The notes beneath the pieces are model-generated. The model was not told where the DNA came from and did not search any database. It saw only the letters and a list, made by a program, of their open reading frames with translations. Positions 17,704 to 26,232 of a DNA stretch of 64,000 nt are shown here, piece after piece. A program made the translations under genes and the position numbers. The stretch is taken from positions 62,001 through 126,000 of the forward strand of contig NZ_JAUSUI010000006.1 in assembly GCF_030813495.1 (NCBI RefSeq), in the 5' to 3' direction. The stretch's first letter is position 1. Each line of letters opens with the position of its first letter. The DNA is from Ancylobacter polymorphus. GTDB lineage: Bacteria; Pseudomonadota; Alphaproteobacteria; Rhizobiales; Xanthobacteraceae.

Positions 17704-19632
17704 TCACGCGGCCGTCACCTTGGCGAGGCCGCGTGCGCCGAGCGCGGCGGCGATTTCGTCCAGCGCGGCGGGATCGTCGATGGTGGCGGGCATGTTCCAC
17801 GGCTCGGCGTCGGCGATCTTCTTCATCGTGCCGCGCAGGATCTTGCCCGAGCGCGTCTTCGGCAGCCGGTTGACGGTGATGGCGAGGCGGAACGCCGCCA
17901 CCGGGCCGATGCGCTCGCGCACCAGCGCCACGATCTCGGCCTCGATATCGGCCGGCGAACGGGCCACCCCCGCCTTCAGCACCACGAAGCCGCAGGGCAC
18001 TTCGCCCTTCAGCTCATCATGAATGCCGATCACCGCGCATTCCGCGACATCGGCATGGGCCGCCAGCACTTCCTCCATGCCGCCGGTGGAGAGGCGGTGG
18101 CCGGCGACATTGATGATGTCGTCGGTGCGGCCCATGATGAAGAGTTGGCCATTGGCATCGGTGAAGCCGGCATCCGCCGTCTTGTAATAGCCGGGGAAGT
18201 CGACGAGATAGCTCTCGCGGAAGCGCTCGTCCTGCCGCCACAGCGTCGGCAGGCAGCCGGGCGGCAGCGGCAGCTTGATGGCAATGGAGCCCATGCGGTC
18301 GGGCCCGACCGGGTGTCCGCCTTCGTCGAGAATATCCACCTGATAGCCCGGCATCGGCACGCCGGTGGAGCCGACGCGTATCGGCAGGGCGCCGAGGCCG
18401 ACGGGATTGCCGGCGATCGCCCAGCCCCTCTCCGTCTGCCACCAGTGGTCGACCACGGGAACACCGAGCCGGGCCTTGGCCCATTCCACCGTATCGGGGT
18501 CGGCGCGTTCGCCTGCGAGGAACAGGGTGCGCAGGCTGGAGCGGTCATAAGCGCCCATCAGCCGGCCTTTCGGGTCTTCCTTCTTGATCGCACGCAGGGC
18601 GGTGGGGGCGGTGAACAGCGCCGCCACCTTGTATTGCTCGATCACCCGCCAGAAGGCGCCGGCGTCCGGGGTGCCGACCGGCTTGCCCTCATAAAGCACG
18701 GTGGTGCAGCCGGTGAGCAGCGGGGCATAGATGATGTAGGAATGGCCGACCACCCAGCCAATATCCGAGGCCGACCAATAGACCTCGCCCGGCCGCACAT
18801 CATAAAGCCCTTCCATCGACCAGCGCAGCGCCACCATATAGCCGCCGCTGTCGCGCACCACGCCCTTCGGCTTGCCGGTCGTGCCTGACGTGTAGAGGAT
18901 GTAGAGCGGGTCGGTCGCCTCGACAGGCACGCAGTCCGCCCGCGTGCCGGCAGCGCGCGCCTGCGCGCACCGCGTCGCCCAGTCATGATCGCGGCCGGCG
19001 ACCAGCTTGGCCTCGACCTGCGGCCGCTGGAAGATGAGGCAGGCCTCCGGCCGATGCTTCGCCATGGTGAGGGCGAGGTCGAGCAGCGGCTTGTACTGCA
19101 CCAGCCGCGAGGGCTCGATGCCGCAGGAGGCGGACAGTACGACCTTGGGCTGCGCGTCCTCGATGCGGCTGGCGAGCTCGGCGGCGGCGAAACCGCCGAA
19201 CACCACCGAATGCACCGCGCCGATGCGGGCGCAGGCCAGCATGGCGAACACCGCTTCCGGGATCATCGGCATGTAGATGACGACGCGGTCGCCCTTGCCG
19301 ACGCCGAGTTCGCGCAGCACGCCCGCGAGCAGGCTCACCTCGTCCTTCAGCTCGGCATAGGTCACGCTGCGCTGCGCGCCGGCCACCGGGCTGTCGTAGA
19401 AAATAGCCGGCTGGCCGCCGCGCCCGCCTTCCGCATGACGGTCGACCGCATTGTGGCACACATTGGTGGTCCAGCCGGGAAACCAGCGGCCGTAAATGCC
19501 GAGCGCGGGATCGAAGACGCGCGCGCCTTCCTCTATCCAGTCGATGGCACGGGCGGCCTCGCGCCAGAAGCCCTCGGGGTCCGCGATGGAACGGGCATGC
19601 AGGGACGGATAGCGGCTGGCGGCAGCGGACAT
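17704..19632 (-). CDS. prpE: Propionate--CoA ligase (PrpE type)
   Basis: AMP-forming acyl-CoA synthetase activating propionate (and probably acetate). From ATG 19632 (GGGAG eight bases upstream) it has 642 residues. The AMP-binding motif reads YTSGTTGKPKGVVRDSGGY; the VVRD continuation is typical of PrpE and unlike the VLHT of AcsA. The catalytic lysine is in KTRSGKILRGTMKKIAD near the C-terminus. The frame is open 51 codons upstream without conservation. No methylcitrate or methylmalonyl genes are nearby, so the downstream route is not visible here. Confidence 0.9.
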   Translation of the reverse strand: MSAAASRYPSLHARSIADPEGFWREAARAIDWIEEGARVFDPALGIYGRWFPGWTTNVCHNAVDRHAEGGRGGQPAIFYDSPVAGAQRSVTYAELKDEVSLLAGVLRELGVGKGDRVVIYMPMIPEAVFAMLACARIGAVHSVVFGGFAAAELASRIEDAQPKVVLSASCGIEPSRLVQYKPLLDLALTMAKHRPEACLIFQRPQVEAKLVAGRDHDWATRCAQARAAGTRADCVPVEATDPLYILYTSGTTGKPKGVVRDSGGYMVALRWSMEGLYDVRPGEVYWSASDIGWVVGHSYIIYAPLLTGCTTVLYEGKPVGTPDAGAFWRVIEQYKVAALFTAPTALRAIKKEDPKGRLMGAYDRSSLRTLFLAGERADPDTVEWAKARLGVPVVDHWWQTERGWAIAGNPVGLGALPIRVGSTGVPMPGYQVDILDEGGHPVGPDRMGSIAIKLPLPPGCLPTLWRQDERFRESYLVDFPGYYKTADAGFTDANGQLFIMGRTDDIINVAGHRLSTGGMEEVLAAHADVAECAVIGIHDELKGEVPCGFVVLKAGVARSPADIEAEIVALVRERIGPVAAFRLAITVNRLPKTRSGKILRGTMKKIADAEPWNMPATIDDPAALDEIAAALGARGLAKVTAA

Positions 19633-19976
19633 GCGGGCGTCTCCCAGAGCAGATTCCTGTCGAGCAGGTTTTTGTTGCTGTGAGATTTCGCCTTTCGCGC
19701 GCGTCTGGCAAGACGCTGAAATGCTTACGCCCTTCGTCGAGGGCATGAAGGACGTGCGTCTGCCCGGGTCGGTCCGCACAGGCACATGCGCGGATCGCCG
19801 ACGGCAAAGCCGGCGACCGCGTTGTCATGTCAATGAAGGGACTGCGCCGGGACGATAACCCGGCGCCGAGGCGACATGGCTGGCATGGCCGCAAGCGACG
19901 CGTACGCCGCTTTCAGGCGCGCGGCCCGGAACGGCGGTCTGCGGTGTTCTCGTCGTCGACGGGTGGAGCGAGGGTC
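19633..19976. other. Intergenic region upstream of prpE, no gene seen
   Basis: About 340 bp between prpE and the minus-strand DUF465 gene. It should contain the prpE promoter. I see no convincing -35/-10 pair, no long inverted repeat and no RNA signature; small open frames here have poor RBS and no recognisable similarity. Confidence 0.4.
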
Positions 19977-20153
19977 CTAGTGTACCGTTCCGCCCTTGCA
20001 GCGGGCGATTTCGTCCTTGAGGATGAGCTTGCGCCGCTTGAGATCAGCGATGCGGGTAGCGTCGGTCGCGGGACGCGTAATCTCTTCCCGCAATTGCTTT
20101 TCAAGTGCCTGATGGCGACGTTCCAACTCGGCAACATGCGACTGCATGGTCAT
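19977..20153 (-). CDS. DUF465/YdcH family small coiled-coil protein
   Basis: A 58-residue, charged, helical protein: VAELERRHQALEKQLREEI followed by IADLKRRKLILKDEIARCK, the two-helix hairpin typical of DUF465 (YdcH). An AGGAG lies about ten bases before the ATG at 20153; a second ATG two codons later is also possible. It is divergent from another DUF465 gene 207 bp away. The role is unknown; members are abundant small proteins in alphaproteobacteria. Confidence 0.85.
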   Translation of the reverse strand: MTMQSHVAELERRHQALEKQLREEITRPATDATRIADLKRRKLILKDEIARCKGGTVH

Positions 20154-20360
20154 GGACAGTATCTCCTGTCTTCCGATGCGAACGTCATCAGTCTGTCACG
20201 AGAGATCAGGGCTGTCGATGAAAGGATGTGCTGCACCGCAGCGCCGTCGCTCACAGTGTCGGGAGCCGGCGGTTGCGGCCGGCCGCAGGGGCGGCGATAC
20301 TCCTGCCCGACCTCGGCCGTGCCGGGGATGAGTCGGGTTCGGGTCGGGCGTTTGACACAA

Positions 20361-20567
20361 ATGACGGCGGAAGAGGAACGCGAGCTCCTGGCTGTTCTCG
20401 AGCGCTTGCGGCAGGAGCATCGTGATCTGGATGTCGCGATCCAGGCGTTGCAGGACATGCCGGGGAGCGATCAGCTCCAGCTGGCGCGGTTCAAGAAGCG
20501 CAAGCTGCAGCTGCGCGACCGCATCGGCTATATCGAGGACCAGATCTGCCCCGACATCATCGCCTGA
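20361..20567 (+). CDS. DUF465/YdcH family small coiled-coil protein (second copy)
   Basis: A 68-residue helical-hairpin protein: ERELLAVLERLRQEHRDLDVAIQAL, then LQLARFKKRKLQLRDRIGYIEDQICPDIIA. The KKRKLQLRDRI segment and the end IxPDIIA are family features. The ATG at 20361 lacks a clear Shine-Dalgarno, and an upstream in-frame ATG at 20328 is possible. The two DUF465 genes are head-to-head and differ clearly, so they are an old paralogous pair and not a recent duplication. Confidence 0.82.
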   Translation: MTAEEERELLAVLERLRQEHRDLDVAIQALQDMPGSDQLQLARFKKRKLQLRDRIGYIEDQICPDIIA

Positions 20568-20594
20568 CCGGCGGTGGTCTCAACCTCGCGGGAA

Positions 20595-20623
20595 ATTCCG
20601 GCGCGGGCGTGCCCGGCCGGAAT
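20595..20623. terminator. Hairpin between convergent DUF465 and peroxiredoxin genes
   Basis: ATTCCGGC pairs with GCCGGAAT, with an inner GGGC/GCCC stem, between two converging stop codons. There is no T-tract in either direction, so termination is plausible but unproven. Confidence 0.4.
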
Positions 20624-20638
20624 TCCGTGTTCAACGGC

Positions 20639-21124
20639 TCAGAACTGGGTGAGCAGCACGTCGGCGTTGGTCTTGTCGGCCTTGCTCGGCACGTCTTCGA
20701 CATTGAGGATCATGACCTCGCCGTCATCGACCAGCATGGAATAGCGCTTGGAGCGCACGCCGAGGCCCGCCGCCGCCGCGTCGAAGTCGAGGCCGATGGC
20801 CTTGGCGAACTCGGCATTGCCATCCGACAGGAACACGATCTTGCCGCCGGCATTGGAGGCCTTTTCCCACGCCGCCATGACGAAGGGATCGTTCACGGCA
20901 GTGACGGCGATGGTGCTGACGCCCTTGGCGAGAATCTCTTCCGCGCGGGCGATGAAGCTCGGCAGGTGGTTCTTGTGGCAGGTGGGCGTGAAGGCGCCGG
21001 GAACGGCGAACAGCACGACCTTCTTGTTCTTGAAGATCTCGTCGGTGCTCTTCGGCACCGGGCCGTCTTCGGTGGCCACCCGGAAGGTAACGCTGGGGAG
21101 CTGATCGCCAACCTTGATCGTCAT
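20639..21124 (-). CDS. Peroxiredoxin (Prx5-like, atypical)
   Basis: A 161-residue thiol peroxidase that reduces H2O2 or organic peroxides. The peroxidatic Cys49 is in PGAFTPTCHKNHLPSF, the Prx5/AhpE-type active site, with Arg in the C-terminal part (GVRSKRYSMLVDDGEV). No second conserved cysteine is present, so it is probably a 1-Cys enzyme recycled by glutaredoxin or glutathione. It is a single gene with a promoter presumably in the 130 bp between it and the DsbD-like gene. Confidence 0.93.
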   Translation of the reverse strand: MTIKVGDQLPSVTFRVATEDGPVPKSTDEIFKNKKVVLFAVPGAFTPTCHKNHLPSFIARAEEILAKGVSTIAVTAVNDPFVMAAWEKASNAGGKIVFLSDGNAEFAKAIGLDFDAAAAGLGVRSKRYSMLVDDGEVMILNVEDVPSKADKTNADVLLTQF

Positions 21125-21232
21125 GGAAACGTCCTTTCATAGGGCGGGAAGGGGTGGGAACGGACCCGCCGAAGCGCCGCGCCGAACCGGCGTGCCGTAG
21201 GGTCCGGTTCGATCGGTCGGTACCATAGCGAT

Positions 21233-21249
21233 TTCCCGCGAAGCGGGAA
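21233..21249 (-). terminator. Short hairpin after the DsbD-domain gene
   Basis: TTCCCGC and GCGGGAA form a 7-bp stem with a 3-nt loop just past the stop at 21256 on the minus strand. No T-tract follows, so it may only stabilise the mRNA end. Confidence 0.4.
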
Positions 21250-21255
21250 GCGGGT

Positions 21256-22095
21256 TCAGTGTGCGGAAAGCGGCGCGTCCACCTGGATCGCCCGGTCGCC
21301 ATCCACAAGCGTGAAGCGAAGCTTTGCGGTGGCGATATCCGCGCCCTTCGGCACGCCATCGACCGGAAGCACGAAGACCGTGCGCCCGTCCGGGCCGGTC
21401 TCGCGCACGGGTAGCGGCAGCGCCCAGTCGTCGTTCGGCCCTTCGACGAAGAGATCGGCGGTGGCGGCGTTACCGACATCGGCGATAATGCGGATGGAAG
21501 GCGTCTCCGCGCTACGCTCAAGCTTGGCGGTGGCGATGCCGGGCTCGCCCTTTTCGCCGAGGGGAGCCGCGCGCGGCACGCGGGCGAGGGCCTGGGCCAG
21601 CGCGGCGGAAGGAGTGCCGGCGCCGCCGGGCGGCAAAGCGAGATCGAGCGCGGCATTGGCCGGCTGGCAGATCTTGCCGCATACGGCGAAATCGAGATTG
21701 AGCTTCAGTTCGACCGGCTGAGCGCGGTCCTTCGGCGTGATCCGCAGCGGCAGCACCACGTCATGCTTGTAGCCGATGGAGTAGGAGCCGCCATCGTCGA
21801 ACCGCGCCGGGGCCGGCCACAGCACCTCGACCGCCTCGACATTCTGCGAGCCGCTCCAGTCGAAATGCGGCGGCACGCCGCTGTCGCCGGGATAGCGCCA
21901 ATAGGTCTTGAGGCCGGGCGGCAGGCGGATCTCGACGCCGCCCAGCAGCGCTTCACCCTGCGTTCCGCCCGCGATCAGGCGCGCCGCCGTACCCTCCGGT
22001 GCCGACCAGGAGGACATGTCGCCGGCATGCGCCGGCACCGCGACGGGCACGAGCGCAAGCGAGCACAGAGCGAGGGAACACAGACGAGACAGCAT
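21256..22095 (-). CDS. Exported DsbD N-terminal-domain protein (stand-alone)
   Basis: A 279-residue protein with a cleavable signal peptide (MLSRLCSLALCSLALVPVAV, cleavage near AHA-G). It is followed by an immunoglobulin-like DsbD alpha-type domain: GLKTYWRYPGDSGVPPHFDW, YSIGYKHDVVLPLRITP, and LDFAVCGKICQP with Cys139 and Cys143 in a CxxxC spacing. The transmembrane and thioredoxin-like domains of full DsbD are absent. It probably receives or delivers electrons in the periplasm, perhaps to a separate CcdA-like partner (inference). The upstream frame is open but lacks a start with similarity. Confidence 0.85.
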   Translation of the reverse strand: MLSRLCSLALCSLALVPVAVPAHAGDMSSWSAPEGTAARLIAGGTQGEALLGGVEIRLPPGLKTYWRYPGDSGVPPHFDWSGSQNVEAVEVLWPAPARFDDGGSYSIGYKHDVVLPLRITPKDRAQPVELKLNLDFAVCGKICQPANAALDLALPPGGAGTPSAALAQALARVPRAAPLGEKGEPGIATAKLERSAETPSIRIIADVGNAATADLFVEGPNDDWALPLPVRETGPDGRTVFVLPVDGVPKGADIATAKLRFTLVDGDRAIQVDAPLSAH

Positions 22096-22230
22096 GGTCT
22101 TGGCGATAGCCTCTCCTCTCCCCGCGGGGAAGTCGTTCGGGGCGCACTTTCGTGTGAGGCCGCACCCGCCGCCGCTGAGCGGTGAACGGGTGGGCTTGAA
22201 AATGCCCCGGCGGGGATTAGGCTTCCCTTT

Positions 22231-22857
22231 ATGTGGATCGGACGCGAGCGCCCCCGGAAGCCCGACCCCCTCGATGGCGGGACCTTCCTCGACGGACAGA
22301 TGCTGGTCGCCATGCCCGGCATGCGCGACGAGCGTTTCGCGCGGTCGGTGATCTATCTGTGCGCCCATTCCCCGGAAGGAGCGATGGGCATCGTCGTCAA
22401 CCAGCCGGCTGCCCATGTGAACTTTCCCGATCTGCTGGTGCAGCTCGATGTCATTCCGAAAGATGAGCGCATTCACCTGCCGCAAAGCGCCGGCGGGGTG
22501 AAGGTGCTGCGCGGCGGCCCGGTGGAAACCGGGCGCGGCTTCGTGCTGCACAGCGCCGATTTCTTCATTCAGGATTCCACCCTGCCGATCGACGACGGCA
22601 TCTGCCTGACGGCCACGCTCGACATTTTGCGGGCGATGGCGGCCGGCAGCGGGCCGGCCTTCGCCATGCTGGCGCTCGGCTATGCCGGATGGGCGCCGGG
22701 ACAGCTGGAGAACGAGATCCAGCAGAATGGCTGGCTGCATTGCCCGGCCGATCCGGCGCTGGTGTTCGAGGCCGAGGCCGGCGCGAAATATGATCTCGCT
22801 TTGCGCAAGATCGGCATTGATCCGGGCATGCTGTCCGCGGAGGCCGGCCACGCCTGA
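22231..22857 (+). CDS. YqgE/AlgH family protein
   Basis: A 208-residue UPF0301 protein. The family start [20 protein letters not shown] and the motifs [34 protein letters not shown] and [20 protein letters not shown] are intact. AlgH/YqgE is widespread; its biochemical role is not settled, and the AlgH name comes from alginate regulation in Pseudomonas. It is divergent from the DsbD-domain gene and convergent with the GGDEF-EAL gene. Confidence 0.95.
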   Translation: MWIGRERPRKPDPLDGGTFLDGQMLVAMPGMRDERFARSVIYLCAHSPEGAMGIVVNQPAAHVNFPDLLVQLDVIPKDERIHLPQSAGGVKVLRGGPVETGRGFVLHSADFFIQDSTLPIDDGICLTATLDILRAMAAGSGPAFAMLALGYAGWAPGQLENEIQQNGWLHCPADPALVFEAEAGAKYDLALRKIGIDPGMLSAEAGHA

Positions 22858-22902
22858 GGTGCGCGCCGTTCGCCGCGCCACGCGTTTTCAGAAGGATCGG
22901 CG

Positions 22903-25900
22903 TCAGGAATTCGGCGTCTGTGTGGGCGCCGCGGCTGTCGTTGCAGCGGCGGGACGCGCGGCCACGGGCGCAGGGGCGGCACCAGCGGGCGCCGATGCGG
23001 GCGTCGCCTCCGGAGCGGCCGGCCGGGCGGCGCGCTGCGCGGCCTCGGCGGCGCTGGCGGGCCGGGTGGCGGCCGAGGGAACCGGCGGCGGGCCGGCGGG
23101 CGCGCGCGCACCGCGGGAGAGCTGGCGGCCGCGCTCCAGCAGCGAGGTCGGCGGCTGTTCCGGCTGCAGGCGCTTGCGCGCCTCATCGGCGGTCATCGCC
23201 TCGCCGAAGAACCGTCCCTGGCCATAGCGGCAGCCGAGCTTGCCGAGCGCAGCGGCGACCTGCTCGGTCTCGACACCCTGGGCGATGATGTCCATGCCGA
23301 GATCATGCGCCATGTTGACGATGGTGCGCAGGATGATGGGGCGCTGCGCCTTGTTGCCGCTGCGGCCCAGCGCCTTGGTGAAGGTGCGGTCGACCTTGAT
23401 GCTGTCGAAGGGGAAACGCTGGAGATAGGCCAGCGCCGAATAGCCGGAGCCGAAATCCTCCAGCGTGAGGCCGGCGTCGAGCTCGCGCATCCGGGTGAGG
23501 ATCTGCGAGGTGTATTCCGGGTTCTCCATCGCCAGCGATTCCGACAGTTCCAGCTTCAGCGTGCCGGGCGCGACGACATTGCGGGCAAGCACCGCCTTCA
23601 AATCCTGCAGCAAATCGTGCCGCAGCATCTGGCGGGAGGAGATGTTGACGCAGATGAAGATCGGCTCGCCGCGCAGCGTGCGCTGCCACACGCCCAGCTG
23701 GCGCGCGGCGGTGTCGAGCACGAACAGGCCGAGATCGACGATCAGCCCCGAATCCTCGGCGAGGCCGAGGAAATCGTCGGGCGTCAGCGTGCCCAGCGTC
23801 GGGTGCTGCCAGCGCATCATCGATTCGAAACCGGCGATGCGCCGCGTCGCGAGATCGACGATGGGCTGGTAGAGCACGCTGATTTCGCCGCGCTGCAGCG
23901 CCTGGCGCAGGTCCTGCTCCATGGTCAGCCGGTCGAGCTTCTGCGTCCGCATGTTGGGCCGGAACACCTCGATGCGGTCGCCGCCGACGCGCTTGGCGAA
24001 ATACATCGCCAGTTCCGCGTCCTTGAGCGTCTCCACCGGGGTGCGCTTCTGGCCGTCGGCCAGCAGCAGACCGATGGAGGCGGTGATGAAGATTTCGCGG
24101 TCGCCGAAGGTGATGGGCGCGCGCAGCGTGCGGCGCAGCGTGTCGGCGAAGGCGGTGATGCGCTCGGGGTCGCGTTCGGACAGCAGGATCAGCGCGAAAT
24201 GGTCGCTGCCGAGGCGGGCCAGCGTGTCCTGCTGCTTGACGAGCCGCATCAGGCGGCGGGCAACGGTGAGCAGGATGGAATCGCCCGCCGGCATGCCGAG
24301 CGTGGCGTTCACCTGCTTGAAGCGGTCAAGGTCGATCAGCAGGACCGTCGGCCGGATCTGGTCGTCGCTGCGGGCGAGCCCGTTGGCGGCGGCGATGCGG
24401 TCGAGGAACAGCTCGCGATTGGGCAGGCCGGTCAGGTTGTCATGCACCGCATCATGCAGCATCCGCTCCTCGGCGGTGCGGCTGTCGGTGACATCGGAAA
24501 GAGTGCCGATGCAACGCACCACCTCGCCATCCGTGCCGACCACCGGGCGGGCGCGCAGGTTGAACCAGAGATAGTGGCCGTCATGCGCGCGCAGACGGAA
24601 ATCCTGGTCGATGCGCCCGCGCCGCTGGTCGAGCAGCCCGTCCAGCGTGGCGCGGAAACGGTCGCGGTCGCCCGGGTGGATGATGTCGAGCCAGCCCGCG
24701 GCCTCGGTTTCCAGCGTGCCCTGCTTGAGGCCCAGCATGTGCTCGGCCTCCGGGCTGACATGGATGCGGTCGGTGTCGACATCCCAGTCCCAGACGATGT
24801 CGCCCGAGCCCGCCACGGCGAGCGCCCGGCGCTCCAGCTCCTGGGCGCTGCCGGCCACCGAGCCGATGCCGGCAAAGGCGTGCTGCATGACGGTGAAGCC
24901 GATCAGCATCACGATCAGCACCAGCCCGCCGAGGAGTGCCGGGGCGACGAGATCATTGCCGATGCGCCCGGACACCGCCATGCCGGCGGTGATGACCCAC
25001 ACGACGAGCAGCAGCAGCGTCGGGATGATGAGCACGGCGCGGTCGTAGCGATGCAGCGCCAGCCACACCACCACGCCGAAGCCCATGAAGGAGACGACGA
25101 GCAGCGAGGGACGGGCAATGCCGGCCGCGGCGGAGGGGTCGAGCAAGGCGAGGCCGACAATGGCGGCGAGGAACACCAGCCAGCCGGCGGTGACATGGGC
25201 GTAGCGCACATGCCAGCGGTTGAGATTGAGATAGGCGAACAGGAACACCACCAGCGTCGCGGCGAGAATCGCCTCGCCGGCCGCGCGCCAGAATTGCTGC
25301 GCCAGCGGCGAGATGCCGAACACTTTCGACCAGAAGCCGAAATCGAGGCCGATATAGCCCAGTACCGCCCAGGCCAGCGCCGCCGCCGCCGGGAACATGG
25401 CGCTGCCCTTCACCACGAACAGGATGGTGAGAAACAGGGCGAGCAGGCCGGCAATGCCGATGACGATGCCGTTGTAGAGGGTGAAGCTGTTGACCTTGTC
25501 CTTGTAGGCCTCCGGCTCCCAGAGATAGAGCTGCGGCAGCCCGCCATCGCCGAGCTCGGCCACCAGCGTCACCGTGGTGCCGGGGTCGAGGGTGAGAAAG
25601 AACACATCGGCGTCCGGCGCGTTCTGCAGTTCGGGCCGGAAGCCCTGGCTGGTGGTGACGTTGAGGATGCGGCGATTGCCGAGATCCGGCCACAGCACGC
25701 CCGAACCGACCATGCGGTAATGCGGGGCGACGATCAGCCGGTCGACCTGCTCGTCGGTGTTGTTGGCGAGGGCGAAGACCGCCCATTTGCTGCCATGCGG
25801 TCCCGGCACCACCGAGCGCACCTCGATGCGGCGGACGATGCCGTCGGCGCCGGGCACGGTGGATACCTGCAGCCGGTCATTGTCGCTGGTGCGCCGCTCA

Positions 25901-26061
25901 ATGGCAGGGACGAGATCGATCACCGGGGCATCCAGCCGGATCGCCACCGCCTCCAGCGCGCGGGCGGGCGCCGCCCCCAGCGTGAGCATCGCCACCAGCA
26001 CTGCCGCCACCACCGCGAACGCCCGGACGAGGTCCGGCCGGCGGGAGAGAAGACGCGGCAT
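22903..26061 (-). CDS. 7TM-PAS-GGDEF-EAL protein with degenerate catalytic motifs
   Basis: About 1052 residues. Order: signal/anchor (15-35), periplasmic domain resembling 7TMR-DISM (about 40-185), seven TM segments (195-395), PAS/PAC (about 410-530), GGDEF (540-700), EAL (715-965), Pro/Ala tail. The GGDEF site reads GSDHF (about 618-622). In the EAL domain the motif is ESM (about 746), DDFG is EDFG (about 868), and the first Glu of AEGVE is Gln (about 927), while NISSRQ, ELSES, KVDRTF and QG remain. It is probably a c-di-GMP effector or weak enzyme, not a full cyclase/phosphodiesterase. The start is the ATG; a TTG and GTG upstream are alternatives. Confidence 0.88.
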   Translation of the reverse strand: MPRLLSRRPDLVRAFAVVAAVLVAMLTLGAAPARALEAVAIRLDAPVIDLVPAIERRTSDNDRLQVSTVPGADGIVRRIEVRSVVPGPHGSKWAVFALANNTDEQVDRLIVAPHYRMVGSGVLWPDLGNRRILNVTTSQGFRPELQNAPDADVFFLTLDPGTTVTLVAELGDGGLPQLYLWEPEAYKDKVNSFTLYNGIVIGIAGLLALFLTILFVVKGSAMFPAAAALAWAVLGYIGLDFGFWSKVFGISPLAQQFWRAAGEAILAATLVVFLFAYLNLNRWHVRYAHVTAGWLVFLAAIVGLALLDPSAAAGIARPSLLVVSFMGFGVVVWLALHRYDRAVLIIPTLLLLVVWVITAGMAVSGRIGNDLVAPALLGGLVLIVMLIGFTVMQHAFAGIGSVAGSAQELERRALAVAGSGDIVWDWDVDTDRIHVSPEAEHMLGLKQGTLETEAAGWLDIIHPGDRDRFRATLDGLLDQRRGRIDQDFRLRAHDGHYLWFNLRARPVVGTDGEVVRCIGTLSDVTDSRTAEERMLHDAVHDNLTGLPNRELFLDRIAAANGLARSDDQIRPTVLLIDLDRFKQVNATLGMPAGDSILLTVARRLMRLVKQQDTLARLGSDHFALILLSERDPERITAFADTLRRTLRAPITFGDREIFITASIGLLLADGQKRTPVETLKDAELAMYFAKRVGGDRIEVFRPNMRTQKLDRLTMEQDLRQALQRGEISVLYQPIVDLATRRIAGFESMMRWQHPTLGTLTPDDFLGLAEDSGLIVDLGLFVLDTAARQLGVWQRTLRGEPIFICVNISSRQMLRHDLLQDLKAVLARNVVAPGTLKLELSESLAMENPEYTSQILTRMRELDAGLTLEDFGSGYSALAYLQRFPFDSIKVDRTFTKALGRSGNKAQRPIILRTIVNMAHDLGMDIIAQGVETEQVAAALGKLGCRYGQGRFFGEAMTADEARKRLQPEQPPTSLLERGRQLSRGARAPAGPPPVPSAATRPASAAEAAQRAARPAAPEATPASAPAGAAPAPVAARPAAATTAAAPTQTPNS

Positions 26062-26232
26062 GGCCCGCGAGGGCACTGGACGAGCGATGAGCAAACGAAA
26101 TCCCCAGAAGCTGTCGTCGACGGCGCGCCGCCGGCTCCCAACGGCGAAGCGTCCCGATGAGTAACGGTGCCCGGCGGCATGAGCAAGGCGGGAACGTGCC
26201 GCCCGGCTTTGCCGGTCGGGCGGGCGGTTGCG

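Noticed and set aside
23305-26160. A 951-codon open frame on the plus strand opposite the GGDEF-EAL gene
   Set aside because: GC-rich genes with strong third-position bias leave long open frames on the opposite strand. Its translation is rich in Arg/His/Gly/Glu with no domain, whereas the minus strand encodes recognisable TM, PAS, GGDEF and EAL domains.
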